Origin: an uncultured Alphaproteobacteria bacterium
GTDB taxonomy: Bacteria; Pseudomonadota; Alphaproteobacteria; Rhodobacterales; Rhodobacteraceae
Direction: 5' to 3'
DNA length: 64,000 bases
Assembly (NCBI GenBank): GCA_913031285.1
Contig: CAJWEI010000003.1
Location: 1-64,000, forward strand
Shown: positions 46,785 through 55,576 of the stretch, piece by piece
Position numbering within the stretch: the stretch's first letter is position 1
Layout: every line of letters starts with the position of its first letter
Notes under the pieces: generated by a model
What the model saw: the letters and a program-made list of their open reading frames with translations, nothing else
Database searches by the model: none
What the model was told of the DNA's origin: nothing
Position numbers and translations under genes: made by a program

Positions 46785-47477
46785 ATGGGAAATTCTGTTT
46801 TAATCGTTGGTGCTGGTTTCGGCCTGAGTGCTTCTCTTGCACGATTGTTTTCTCGCGAAGGAATGTCCGTTGTTTTAGCGTCGCGCAATATTGCAAAACT
46901 GGAGCATATCGCGGCTGAAACTGGCGCTAATCTTCATAAATGTGACGCAAGCGACATAAATGATGTGAACCTATTGTTTACAGCACTTGATGAGAACCTA
47001 GGCACGCCCGATCTTGTGATTTATAATCCGTCAGCCACCGTGAGGGGACCGATCCAAAACCTTGACCCAGAGAAGGCCAAAGAAGCCATAAATATCACAT
47101 GCTTTGGTGCATTTCTCGTGGCGCAACAAGCCTCAAAAAGGATGTTGGAACGTGGTCATGGAAGCATTTTTTTTACAGGAGCGACTGCTGGCGTGAAGGG
47201 GTTCCCCAATTCTTCTGTCTTTGCCATGGGTAAATTTGCACTTCGCGGTCTTGCACAATCCTTAGCCCGCGAATTACACCCGAAAAACGTCCATGTTGGG
47301 CATTTTGTAATTGATGGCGGAATTCGCTCGATCCACCGGCCTGAGCGACATGATAATGGTAACGATAATATGTTGGATCCAGATGCGCTGGCCCAAACAT
47401 ATTTACAATTTTATCACCAGCACCGGAGTGCCTGGGCATGGGAAGTAGAATTGCGCCCTTGGGTTGAGAGTTTCTAA
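46785..47477 (+). CDS. short-chain dehydrogenase/reductase with altered active site
   Basis: The 230-residue protein has the nucleotide-binding glycine motif VLIVGAGFGLSASLARLF and the usual Asn region VIYNPSATVRG. At the catalytic site it reads SSVFAMGKFALRGLAQ, so the Tyr of the YxxxK motif is Phe while the Lys is kept. This altered site is, as far as I recall, shared by a subgroup of SDRs, so it is not a random mutation. Function could be binding or an atypical reduction. AGGAG lies before the ATG. It is followed, 180 bases later, by the D-threonine aldolase-like gene on the same strand. Confidence 0.85.
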   Translation: MGNSVLIVGAGFGLSASLARLFSREGMSVVLASRNIAKLEHIAAETGANLHKCDASDINDVNLLFTALDENLGTPDLVIYNPSATVRGPIQNLDPEKAKEAINITCFGAFLVAQQASKRMLERGHGSIFFTGATAGVKGFPNSSVFAMGKFALRGLAQSLARELHPKNVHVGHFVIDGGIRSIHRPERHDNGNDNMLDPDALAQTYLQFYHQHRSAWAWEVELRPWVESF

Positions 47478-47655
47478 GCTAGTTTATCAAATGCAGTTAG
47501 CTCGAGGTTACCCTAAATAGATGGATTGAGATATATGAAACCTCGACAATTCTGTCTGAGCAAGCTTTAAACTCAAGTTTGAATTTCAGTATTGGGTAGA
47601 CAAAAGTGTAAACATTTTCCTTACTGTTTGAGAATGCCGGCAAAGGAGGCTAGCT

Positions 47656-48741
47656 ATGTCCGGAATTGAAAAGCTAAAGCAGAGTATTATTGAAAATTTT
47701 GGAACTCCATGTCCGGTGATTGATCTTGATATTGTTGAAAAGAATATCAGCCGTGCTCAAAAACTATGTGATGAAAAGGGACTTTTGAATAGACCACACA
47801 TAAAAACTCATAAATCACCTGTCTTGGCAAAAATGCAAATTGCTTCTGGAGCAAAGGGTATAACATGTCAAAAGCTGGGAGAGGCAGAAGTGATGGTCGA
47901 TGCGGGTATAACTGATATAGTCATTGCTACTAACCTTTTGGGTGCTTCAAGGTCGGGTCGTCTAGCTGCATTGCAAAAGCGTGTAGGTCTAAAAGTTTGT
48001 GCTGATAACCCGATCTCGATCGGGGCCTACTCAGATGCGGCGCATGCGGCAGAGCGCAGCCTCGATGTAATGATCGAATGTGATACTGGACAAAAACGTG
48101 CTGGTGTAGAATCGCCTGCCGAGGTGATGACGCTTGCGCAAATCATAAAAGATGATCCTATGCTAAATTTTGTAGGTTTATTGTTCTACCCTCCGCAAGA
48201 TGGCTGGGTTCGAACTCAAGAATTCTGGAACCAAACCAAAGCAGGACTAGCAAGGTTAGGGTTGTCGGCTAAGATTGTTTCGACAGGGGGTACTCCAAAC
48301 TTTCGAAATATTGGTCAATTGGATGGAGCAACGGAACATCGGGCGGGAACATGCATTTTTAATGATCTGATGACGATTAATGCTGGAGTAGCCGGTCTCG
48401 AAGACTGTGCTTTTCAAGTGTTTACAAGCGTTGTGAGCCGCGGGGGGGCGGGCCGTGGTATCCTTGATGCAGGTTCCAAAACATTGACTTCTGATCAATT
48501 TGGATTGGAAGGGTTTGGGAGGCTTGTAGAACATCCAGATGCAGTCATTGAAAAATTTGCTGAAGAGCACGGATTTTTAAACCTTTCAAGATGTAAAAAT
48601 GCGCTTCAGGTAGGTGATATCGTAAGGGTTATTCCAAACCATGTGTGCGTCGCAGTTAATATGGTAGATCAGTTAGTCGCAGTGCGTGGTAATGAAATTG
48701 TTGATGTCATTCCCGTTGCCGCACGCGGAAAGCTTGTTTGA
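47656..48741 (+). CDS. D-threonine aldolase / D-serine dehydratase-like PLP enzyme
   Basis: The 361-residue protein combines an alanine racemase-like N-terminal barrel, with the PLP Lys50 in NRPHIKTHKSPVLA, and a beta-rich C-terminal domain carrying the metal-binding NHVC (His329, Cys331). This is the layout of metal-activated D-threonine aldolases and D-serine dehydratases (fold type III), which cleave or dehydrate D-hydroxy amino acids. The choice between these reactions is open. A strong AAGGAGG precedes the ATG. Confidence 0.88.
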   Translation: MSGIEKLKQSIIENFGTPCPVIDLDIVEKNISRAQKLCDEKGLLNRPHIKTHKSPVLAKMQIASGAKGITCQKLGEAEVMVDAGITDIVIATNLLGASRSGRLAALQKRVGLKVCADNPISIGAYSDAAHAAERSLDVMIECDTGQKRAGVESPAEVMTLAQIIKDDPMLNFVGLLFYPPQDGWVRTQEFWNQTKAGLARLGLSAKIVSTGGTPNFRNIGQLDGATEHRAGTCIFNDLMTINAGVAGLEDCAFQVFTSVVSRGGAGRGILDAGSKTLTSDQFGLEGFGRLVEHPDAVIEKFAEEHGFLNLSRCKNALQVGDIVRVIPNHVCVAVNMVDQLVAVRGNEIVDVIPVAARGKLV

Positions 48742-49154
48742 TCATGGTTCAATTGTGATTTAGCTTAGTAAAAGAAAACTTGATTTTACCTAGAATTACG
48801 CATCGCCTCTTATACGCAAATCAGCTTTTGACGCAAGAGCACGAATATGAAAGTTATCCCCAAAGTGCTTTATTTAAATAAATAATGTTGGAGCATGCTC
48901 TCCCGATAAAGCGGCAGTTTTGGCTCTGGCATTGCCACTGCAAACCACAGACCAAAAGTTCGAATCGTCTACTGAAGCTTACCGCGTCGTCAAATTTTAT
49001 ACTTTGTGGCGTAAGCTGGGGCCTTACTTTAAGTGCCCCAATCAGAAACATTTGGAGGAACCCGTTCAAGTGCTTTACTTCAAGGCGATTTGAGTTGTTT
49101 AAGTTTAAAGAGACGTTTCATCTACGGCTTTGTAAAATAAACCGCTTGCGCAAC
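48742..49154. other. gap between D-threonine aldolase-like gene and DUF2652 pseudogene
   Basis: A plus-strand stretch near 48905-49095 reads as protein-like (TTDQKFESSTEAYRVVKFYT) but has no ATG or GTG start and ends in a stop. It may be a remnant of a gene that I cannot name. No terminator is clear. Confidence 0.3.
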
Positions 49155-49821
49155 TCAACTGTACATCCTTGAGCGGTTTTCAATAACAGAATTTTCTGGC
49201 TGGGGTGAAGAAAATTCCACGTAATTAAGCGGCATTTTGCCAAAGCTCCCAACACCTTCGATTATTAGCAAAAAATCAGTCAGATATTTTGCGTTTACAT
49301 CTTGCACAAAGTCGTCTGTTAACAGCCAGTATTTATTGCTTTTTATGCTGTTCTTTAAAAGTCGATAAACCAATATAACGTCTTCACCGGCAATTTCTTC
49401 AAATTGACGGATTTTTTTGATCTCAAACTCGCCTTTGTGCGCGACAATCTTTAATCTTAAATTCTCTGATTGAAAGCATGGATCGCATCCGCATGCTTGC
49501 ACAAACATAAGCTCGGAGGTTTTTTTTGAAGGCTTGGTTTGCAAGCTCCATGGCACCAATAATATCGTTTGCTTTAGATCCCTTACCGTCATCCTGACAA
49601 AAGAAAAATGCAGCATCCCCTTCAAGTTTATTCAGGTTCATGACGGGCTCTATTTTTTCGATCACTGCTTCGAGTAAATCAGAAATTATTGTCTCGGCAT
49701 GGGCTTCAAACATATCGGCCATTTTGCCGCCAACGACTGGCTTCTTTCGAAGTTTGTGTAATTTAATAAAATCTGTTTATCCACTAATGTCGGTGATCAG
49801 CAGGTAACCTCCATAAGACAT
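49155..49821 (-). pseudogene. broken DUF2652 (cyclase-like) gene
   Basis: From an ATG at 49821 the frame reads MSYGGYLLITDISG and then meets TAA (plus-strand 49777-49779) where the family has Tyr (ISGYTxFL). It continues in the same frame through AETIISDLLEAVIEKIEP and LNKLEGDAAFFF to AFKK. At a run of eight A (plus-strand T at 49520-49527) the reading must shift by one base to give SELMFVQACGCDPC, NLRLKIVAHKGEF and IRQFEEIAGEDVILVYRLLK. The total length of 667 bases is one more than 222 codons, which fits a single inserted base in the A run. DUF2652 proteins resemble class III adenylate cyclase domains. Two independent defects make loss of function likely. Confidence 0.85.
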
Positions 49822-50113
49822 ATTTCAACTTTCTTAAATAAAACTTTTATCCATGATTTGGATAAAAACACTATTAAACATCTTCTCAAATATTTGATAT
49901 ATACGAGTGCAATTTTGAATAAATTGATCACTTAAAAAAATTTACTCAATAAATTTGAAATTGAAGATAGTTATGCTTGTTACCGATACTTTGGTTAACC
50001 ATTTTACTGTCTAAACTAGATTTCATTAATTGTTGCTTTAGCACTTCTACCTCGTGTTTAAGCAGGGAGTCTTGTAAGTTCTATGTTAAAGCCAAATGTA
50101 AAAGGGGCCAAAT

Positions 50114-51058
50114 ATGCCTGACTATAACCAACCTCTAAGTGGGAATGAAATGATCCGTACGGGTGGGACTGCAACATTTATGAGGTTGCCTTCACAAGAT
50201 ACAGCAAAAGGTTTAGATGCATGTTTTGTGGGAATACCAATGGATATTGGGACATCCAATCGCCCAGGAACAAGGTTAGGCCCACGTCAAATTCGAGATG
50301 AAAGCCGGATGCTGCGACCCTTTAATATGGCAACTGGTGCCGCACCGTTTGCTAAAATGCAAGTGGCTGATATTGGGGACGTTCCAATAAATACTTTTGA
50401 TTTGAAAAAATCGGTAGATATCATCACTAACCATTATGACGAATTGTTATCTTATGGGGCAATTCCATTGACCCTTGGGGGGGATCATACGCTGACTTGG
50501 CCGATTTTGCGTGCAATGCGCAATAAATATGGACCGGTAGCTTTGATACATGTAGATGCACATGCTGATATCAATGATGAAATGTTTGGCGAAAAGATTG
50601 CGCACGGCTGTCCTTTTCGTCGCGCATGGGACGATGAATGTCTCAATAATGAAAAAGTATTCCAAATTGGCCTTCGAGGAACTGGTTATAGCGCTAAAGA
50701 TTTTGATTGGGCACGACAGCAAGGTTGGACTGTCATTCCTGCAGAAGAATGTTGGTACAAGTCGCTTAGGCCTTTAATGCGTGACATAAGAACTAAGATT
50801 GGAAATATTCCGGTTTATTTAACTTATGACATTGATAGCCTCGATCCAGCTTATGCACCTGGGACAGGAACTGTCGAGGTAGGCGGGCTTACCTCAATAC
50901 AGGGGCTTGAGATTATTCGTGGCATGTCTGGCCTGAATATAGTTGGATGCGATCTTGTCGAAGTATCCCCGCCTTACGATCCTTTTGGAAATACAGCGCT
51001 AACAGGAGCAAATTTTCTGTATGAGATGTTATGCACCCTGCCAAAGTGCCTGGCCTAG
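50114..51058 (+). CDS. speB: agmatinase-family ureohydrolase
   Basis: The 314-residue enzyme hydrolyses a guanidino compound to urea and an amine or amino acid. All metal ligands of the ureohydrolase family are visible: His125 in LGGDHTLTWP, Asp148, His150 and Asp152 in HVDAHADIND, and Asp239 and Asp241 in TYDIDSLDP. The substrate loop reads HGCPFRRAWDD, which is closer to guanidinobutyrase/guanidinopropionase-like enzymes (HGTPFRRA) than to the agmatinase HGTxFHH, so the symbol is tentative. AAGGGG lies before the ATG. It is convergent with an IclR-type regulator gene only 15 bases away. Confidence 0.88.
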   Translation: MPDYNQPLSGNEMIRTGGTATFMRLPSQDTAKGLDACFVGIPMDIGTSNRPGTRLGPRQIRDESRMLRPFNMATGAAPFAKMQVADIGDVPINTFDLKKSVDIITNHYDELLSYGAIPLTLGGDHTLTWPILRAMRNKYGPVALIHVDAHADINDEMFGEKIAHGCPFRRAWDDECLNNEKVFQIGLRGTGYSAKDFDWARQQGWTVIPAEECWYKSLRPLMRDIRTKIGNIPVYLTYDIDSLDPAYAPGTGTVEVGGLTSIQGLEIIRGMSGLNIVGCDLVEVSPPYDPFGNTALTGANFLYEMLCTLPKCLA

Positions 51059-51073
51059 CTTCCTGATATGTGG

Positions 51074-51835
51074 CTAATTGAACAGGGCTCTTTGTAAAAG
51101 ATTTGCTCCTTTTTGCAAACTAGGTAGTCTTTCTTTTGCTTGTTCAGTTGACATCCTTTGAGATGGTCCATGTGTGGCAAGGGCCCCTATAAAATTGCCT
51201 TGGACGTCCAATACTGGCACTGCTATGGCGATCATCCCGACCATAAACTCTTCGCCATCTAGTGCATATCCAAGTTTCTGACATTGCTTAATATCAGTCA
51301 TTAATTCCTCTGGTGTGGTCCTAGTTTGATCAGTATATTTGTCCAAAATCATACTATTTACCAATGTTTGACAGTCTTTCTTTCGCAAGCTGGATAAAAA
51401 AACCTTCCCACTTGCTGTGCAATGGAAGGGTACAGAAGACCCGATAGGCAATTGAATGCGAAATGCCCAATTGGTTTCGACGCGATCCAGATAGTTCATT
51501 CCAGTCATTTCGGAAACAACAAAGTTAACCGTTTCTTCTGTTTCTTTGGCTACCCGCTCCAGTATTTTATGGCGAATGATATGGTTTTGAGATGTGTTCA
51601 AAAGACCTGAAGCTATATTCCTAAGACGACGACTTGGCCTTAGCTTTTTACCACCGGGGTCTCGGATTAAAAACCCTTGGCTTTCAAGAGTGGAAACAAG
51701 CCTGTGAATTGTCTGTTTGGGTAAGCCAATATTTTGGTTTAATTCCGTTGCACTCAACGCTTTATTCGCACTCGAGAGTGTTTCCAGGATAAGCAAAGTT
51801 CTTAGATTGGTGGGAATACGACTTTCTTCTGCCAT
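51074..51835 (-). CDS. IclR family transcriptional regulator
   Basis: The 253-residue protein has an N-terminal winged helix-turn-helix (LSATELNQNIGLPKQTIHRL) and the C-terminal IclR ligand-binding GAF-like domain (GSSVPFHCTASGKVFLSSL and YALDGEEFMVGMIAIAVPV). I start at the ATG giving MAEESRIPTNLRTLLILE; the frame opens nine codons earlier. It lies between the ureohydrolase gene (convergent) and the GMC/TerC/TRAP genes (divergent, 92-base gap). IclR proteins often control the neighbouring catabolic and uptake operon, so this is probably the regulator of the GMC/TRAP group. The inducer is unknown. Confidence 0.92.
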   Translation of the reverse strand: MAEESRIPTNLRTLLILETLSSANKALSATELNQNIGLPKQTIHRLVSTLESQGFLIRDPGGKKLRPSRRLRNIASGLLNTSQNHIIRHKILERVAKETEETVNFVVSEMTGMNYLDRVETNWAFRIQLPIGSSVPFHCTASGKVFLSSLRKKDCQTLVNSMILDKYTDQTRTTPEELMTDIKQCQKLGYALDGEEFMVGMIAIAVPVLDVQGNFIGALATHGPSQRMSTEQAKERLPSLQKGANLLQRALFN

Positions 51836-51927
51836 TTTAACTTGTACTCTTGTAGGAATCACTTTCTAGTTTAATATAACAATAAACGAGAAAAAAAGTC
51901 TCATTTTTTGATTTTCGGGGGATATTT

Positions 51928-53529
51928 TTGGAATTTGACTTCGTAGTAGTTGGCGCAGGGTCAGCAGGTTGTGCGATAGCCAGTCGTCTTTCTGAGAATG
52001 GTCGCTTTACTGTTGCGTTGTTGGAGGCAGGCGGGAAAGACATGAATCCCTGGATTCATATACCGGTTGGTTACTTCAAAACTATGGGGAATAAGTCGAC
52101 CGATTGGTGCTATAAAACCGAACCTGACAGTGGCTTAAATGGACGTTCGCTGTCTTGGCCTCGCGGCCGAGTTTTGGGAGGCTCAAGTTCTATAAATGGT
52201 TTGTTATATGTCCGTGGTCAGGCACAAGACTTCGATCATTGGCGTCAACTCGGCAATACTGGCTGGTCATGGGATGATGTCTTGCCTTATTTTAAGCGCG
52301 CAGAGAGCTGGCAAGGGGAACCTCCTATCGATTCTGCGAGAGGTACAGATGGGCCTCTAAAAGTTTCTCCCACCAGGCTTAGCCGCGAAGTTGTTGATAA
52401 ATGGGTGGAGTCGGCTGTTGCTGCTGGCTACCGACGTTGTGCGGATTACAACGGATCTGATCAAGAAGGTGTTGGTTATTTTCAGCTTACATCCCATCAA
52501 GGTCGAAGGTGGTCAAGTGCAGTAGCATATCTTAATCCTGCTAGGAACCGGCAAAATCTAAAGATTATCACGCACGCTCAAGCCGAGCGATTGATTGTAG
52601 AAGAGGGCCGGATCGTTGCTGTTCGCGCTAATATCAGAGGGAAATCCACAGATGTCTATGCAAAATGTGAGGTAGTTTTGTCCTGTGGAGCGATTGGCTC
52701 ACCCCAAATTTTAATGTTGTCTGGCATAGGGTGCGCCTCTGAAATCAGCGATCTCGGAATAAACCCAATTCTTGATCTACCAGGCGTGGGTAAAAATTTA
52801 CAAGATCATTTGCAGGCGCGTCCAATCTTCAAGACTAATCTTCCAACAATAAATATCGAAACAAACAATATATTTAAGCAGGCTCTGATTGCTTTAGAGT
52901 ATTTGGCCAAGCGAACTGGCCCGATGACTATGGCGGCCAGTTTGGGCACAGCCTTTTTGAAAACGAATGCTGCTTTGGAAACTCCTGACATTCAATTTCA
53001 TATACAGCCCTTCAGTGCTACGGTTCCAAGTGATGGTCCACATAAGTTTTCAGCCTTTACGGCGTCTGTTTTGCAACTCCGTCCCGAAAGTACTGGAGAA
53101 ATAAACTTAAAAACGAATAATTGGAGAGACGCACCTGCTATTCATCCCAACTACCTAGCAACAACCCTTGATCAAAGTACACTTGTAAAAGGCATTCAGG
53201 TTGCTCGTAAGATCGCTAAATTTGAACCTTTAAAATCTTATATTGTAGAAGAATTTGCCCCTGGGAGTGAAATCTCAGTTAATGACGAAATTGGCATTTT
53301 AGAATGGGCTCGTAACACAAGCGTTACGATCTATCATCCTACAGGTACATGTAAAATGGGATCTGATAAAATGGCGGTTGTTGATGAACGGCTGCGGGTA
53401 CATGGGGTGCGTGGATTGCGCGTGGCGGACTGCTCCATCATGCCTAAGATTACTTCGGGCAATACCAATGCCCCAGCGATCATGATTGGCGAAAAAGTGT
53501 CTGAAATGATAATAGAGGATGCTGCTTGA
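51928..53529 (+). CDS. GMC-family FAD oxidoreductase (second copy)
   Basis: The 533-residue flavoprotein starts at TTG after a G-rich ribosome binding region. It has the Rossmann motif [20 protein letters not shown], the GMC signature [17 protein letters not shown], and the C-terminal active-site [10 protein letters not shown] (His) with [14 protein letters not shown] (Asn). It is only moderately similar to the GMC protein at 41.5-43.2 kb, so the two probably have different substrates. It is 25 bases upstream of the TerC gene and likely in the same transcript. The IclR gene is divergent. Confidence 0.93.
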   Translation: MEFDFVVVGAGSAGCAIASRLSENGRFTVALLEAGGKDMNPWIHIPVGYFKTMGNKSTDWCYKTEPDSGLNGRSLSWPRGRVLGGSSSINGLLYVRGQAQDFDHWRQLGNTGWSWDDVLPYFKRAESWQGEPPIDSARGTDGPLKVSPTRLSREVVDKWVESAVAAGYRRCADYNGSDQEGVGYFQLTSHQGRRWSSAVAYLNPARNRQNLKIITHAQAERLIVEEGRIVAVRANIRGKSTDVYAKCEVVLSCGAIGSPQILMLSGIGCASEISDLGINPILDLPGVGKNLQDHLQARPIFKTNLPTINIETNNIFKQALIALEYLAKRTGPMTMAASLGTAFLKTNAALETPDIQFHIQPFSATVPSDGPHKFSAFTASVLQLRPESTGEINLKTNNWRDAPAIHPNYLATTLDQSTLVKGIQVARKIAKFEPLKSYIVEEFAPGSEISVNDEIGILEWARNTSVTIYHPTGTCKMGSDKMAVVDERLRVHGVRGLRVADCSIMPKITSGNTNAPAIMIGEKVSEMIIEDAA

Positions 53530-53554
53530 TGATTAAAAATATTGAGGAATACAG

Positions 53555-54223
53555 ATGATAGAAACAGCCGTTGATTTTGGCCAGATTATTATAGCAGATC
53601 TTATTTTGTCTGGTGACAACGCTCTTATTATCGGTATGGCCGCTGCTGGCCTAGCGCCTGAATTACGTAAAAAAGCGATTGTTTACGGTATGGTTATTGC
53701 CGCCGTGCTGCGTATTGTGTTTGCGGTTGTGGCGACCAAGCTACTAGGCGTACCTGGGCTTTTATTTATTGGGTCATTACTTTTATTTTGGGTGTGTTGG
53801 CGACTTTTTGAAGAAATCCGAGAAGGTCAGCACGTGCAAAATGAGCAATTTGAAAGCACGGATGGGTACTACGAGGGTCACGAGACGGAAAATTCTAAGC
53901 GGACACTTGGGGCTGCTTTAATCTCTATCACGATTGCCGATGTTTCGATGTCGCTTGATAATGTTCTGGCAGTGGCAGCAATTGCGGACGGCAATACTCA
54001 AATGTTGGTTTTTGGACTGGCTTTAGCTATCTTGCTTATGGCTTTTGCAGCGACTTTCATAATGAAATTGCTGACCCATTATCCTTGGATTTCTTGGCTG
54101 GGTCTAATTGTATTGATCTATGTTGCATCTGAGATGCTGTATAGGGGAGTTTTTGACATCAGTTATGGCATAGGCCCTATGCTGGGAATAGTAGAGGGTT
54201 GGCATATTGGTAAGGGTCATTAA
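53555..54223 (+). CDS. TerC family integral membrane protein
   Basis: The 222-residue protein has about seven hydrophobic segments and the two acidic motifs of the TerC/YjbE family: [18 protein letters not shown] in the first helix and [19 protein letters not shown] in the middle. Family members are thought to export or handle metal ions such as Mn or to aid secretion-related metalation. A good GAGGAAT precedes the ATG. It follows the GMC gene closely, then ends in a hairpin terminator before the TRAP binding protein gene. Confidence 0.92.
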   Translation: MIETAVDFGQIIIADLILSGDNALIIGMAAAGLAPELRKKAIVYGMVIAAVLRIVFAVVATKLLGVPGLLFIGSLLLFWVCWRLFEEIREGQHVQNEQFESTDGYYEGHETENSKRTLGAALISITIADVSMSLDNVLAVAAIADGNTQMLVFGLALAILLMAFAATFIMKLLTHYPWISWLGLIVLIYVASEMLYRGVFDISYGIGPMLGIVEGWHIGKGH

Positions 54224-54264
54224 AATTAATGGAATTTGGCCCGTTTAATTGGGTCAAAAAAGAG

Positions 54265-54301
54265 AAAATCCAACGGTTGTGCCTTCAGCGTCGGATTTTT
54301 T
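54265..54301 (+). terminator. terminator after TerC gene
   Basis: The arms AAAATCC and ACG pair with CGT and GGATTTT around a 13-base loop with one internal mismatch, and a run of T follows. It separates the GMC-TerC transcript from the TRAP operon. A weaker hairpin lies about 25 bases upstream. Confidence 0.6.
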
Positions 54302-54339
54302 AATAACCAAGAAGGCATAATCTAAGGGAGGAGACTTTA

Positions 54340-55446
54340 ATGTTTGACCTTAAAAAATTGAAGATTGGTGCTGCTGCAATAAGCGTCAGCGCCGCAATGA
54401 TTGCCTCGGTTACTACGGCCGAAACGGTTATTCGCATACAATCTGTTCTAGGCAATTCAACAGACGAAGTACGTATGGTTGAAAGTTTTGCCACAGATGT
54501 TGCTGCATTAACTGGCGGGTCTGTGAAGATTGAAATTTTGCCTGCCGGAGCTGTTGTTGGCCCACGAGATATTATGGATGCGGTTGACGCTGGACTAGTT
54601 GAAGCTGGATTTGCTTGGACACACTACTGGGGTGGAAAGCACCCAGCAGCTAACCTCTTTGGCGCTCCGATTGCGGGTGCTGGTGTAGGTCTAGATGCCA
54701 TGGCGTTCCTATCTTGGTTTCAATACGGCGGTGGTAAAGAACTTTACGACCGGCTCTGGGATGAGATGGGTGTAAACGTTAAAGGCTTTATGTTGCAGCC
54801 AGTTGGGCCAGAAGCATTGGGTTGGTTCCCAGAGCCTATTAATTCTATGGATGATTTCCGTAAACTACGCTTCCGTGCCCCTCCCGGTATGGTTGGCGCT
54901 GCTTACAATGAAATTGGTGTTGCCGCCGTCGCTATGGGTGGTGGTGATATTTTACCTGCACTGGAAAAAGGTGCGATCGACGCTGCTGAGTGGTGCTGTC
55001 CGAAGCCAGACTCAGTATTTGGTTTCCAAAAAGTTCTGAAGCACTATTACCTACAAGGTCTGCATCAAGTTGTTGTAAACGCAGACCTTTACATAAACGG
55101 TGATGTATATAACAGTTTATCAGCAACTGAACAGAAAGCCATTGAGGTCGCTGCAAATGCATCTCTATCCAAATCAATGTCGTATCGTATTTACGAAAAC
55201 GGTAAAGCGCTTAAAGATTTGACAGAGAATCACGGTGTTATCTTGGAAGATACGCCCTCAGATTACTTCACAGAATATATGGCTGCTGCGAAAAAACTCC
55301 TAGAGGCTGCAGCTGAGGAAAATGAATTCTTTGCAGAAGTATGGCAGTCACAAAAAGATTTTGCTGACATTGCGGTTCCTTTCTGGGCTGGTGCACAGGC
55401 TTCAAACGCTGGTTTGGGGAAAGCACACGCTGACACGTTAAAATAA
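54340..55446 (+). CDS. TRAP transporter solute-binding protein
   Basis: The 368-residue periplasmic receptor has a signal peptide (LKIGAAAISVSAAMIASVTT, cut near TTA) and the DctP-family core: QSVLGNSTDEVRMVESFA, then SVKIEILPAGAVVGPRDIMDAV. The motif GAIDAAEWCCPKPDSVFGF with the following HYYLQGLHQ matches the TakP/FcbT1 group that binds keto acids, carboxylates or lactate-like acids, so a small carboxylate is the best guess. GGGAGGAG precedes the ATG. The fused permease follows after a strong hairpin. Confidence 0.94.
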   Translation: MFDLKKLKIGAAAISVSAAMIASVTTAETVIRIQSVLGNSTDEVRMVESFATDVAALTGGSVKIEILPAGAVVGPRDIMDAVDAGLVEAGFAWTHYWGGKHPAANLFGAPIAGAGVGLDAMAFLSWFQYGGGKELYDRLWDEMGVNVKGFMLQPVGPEALGWFPEPINSMDDFRKLRFRAPPGMVGAAYNEIGVAAVAMGGGDILPALEKGAIDAAEWCCPKPDSVFGFQKVLKHYYLQGLHQVVVNADLYINGDVYNSLSATEQKAIEVAANASLSKSMSYRIYENGKALKDLTENHGVILEDTPSDYFTEYMAAAKKLLEAAAEENEFFAEVWQSQKDFADIAVPFWAGAQASNAGLGKAHADTLK

Positions 55447-55459
55447 TGATTTGATGACA

Positions 55460-55500
55460 ATGTTTGGGGCCCAAATGGGCCCCAAACATCATCTTTTTTT
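55460..55500 (+). terminator. strong hairpin between TRAP receptor and permease genes
   Basis: Thirteen perfect base pairs (ATGTTTGGGGCCC with GGGCCCCAAACAT) enclose a four-base loop, and six bases later a run of seven T follows. This is a typical intrinsic terminator. It probably works as a partial terminator that gives more receptor than permease, because the permease gene follows directly without an obvious promoter. Confidence 0.85.
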
Positions 55501-55576
55501 GGAAAAAGAATCAGGTTTTTTCCTGAAAAAGAACGCACCTGCTCAATAAAGAGAGCATATGAAGGGAGAACGGGGC

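Noticed and set aside
48885-49172. 95-codon plus-strand frame
   Set aside because: The translation looks random; a neighbouring frame is more protein-like but has no start codon.
49515-49530. Programmed frameshifting at the A8 run
   Set aside because: The run could be slippery, but a separate in-frame TAA upstream means no full product could form anyway.
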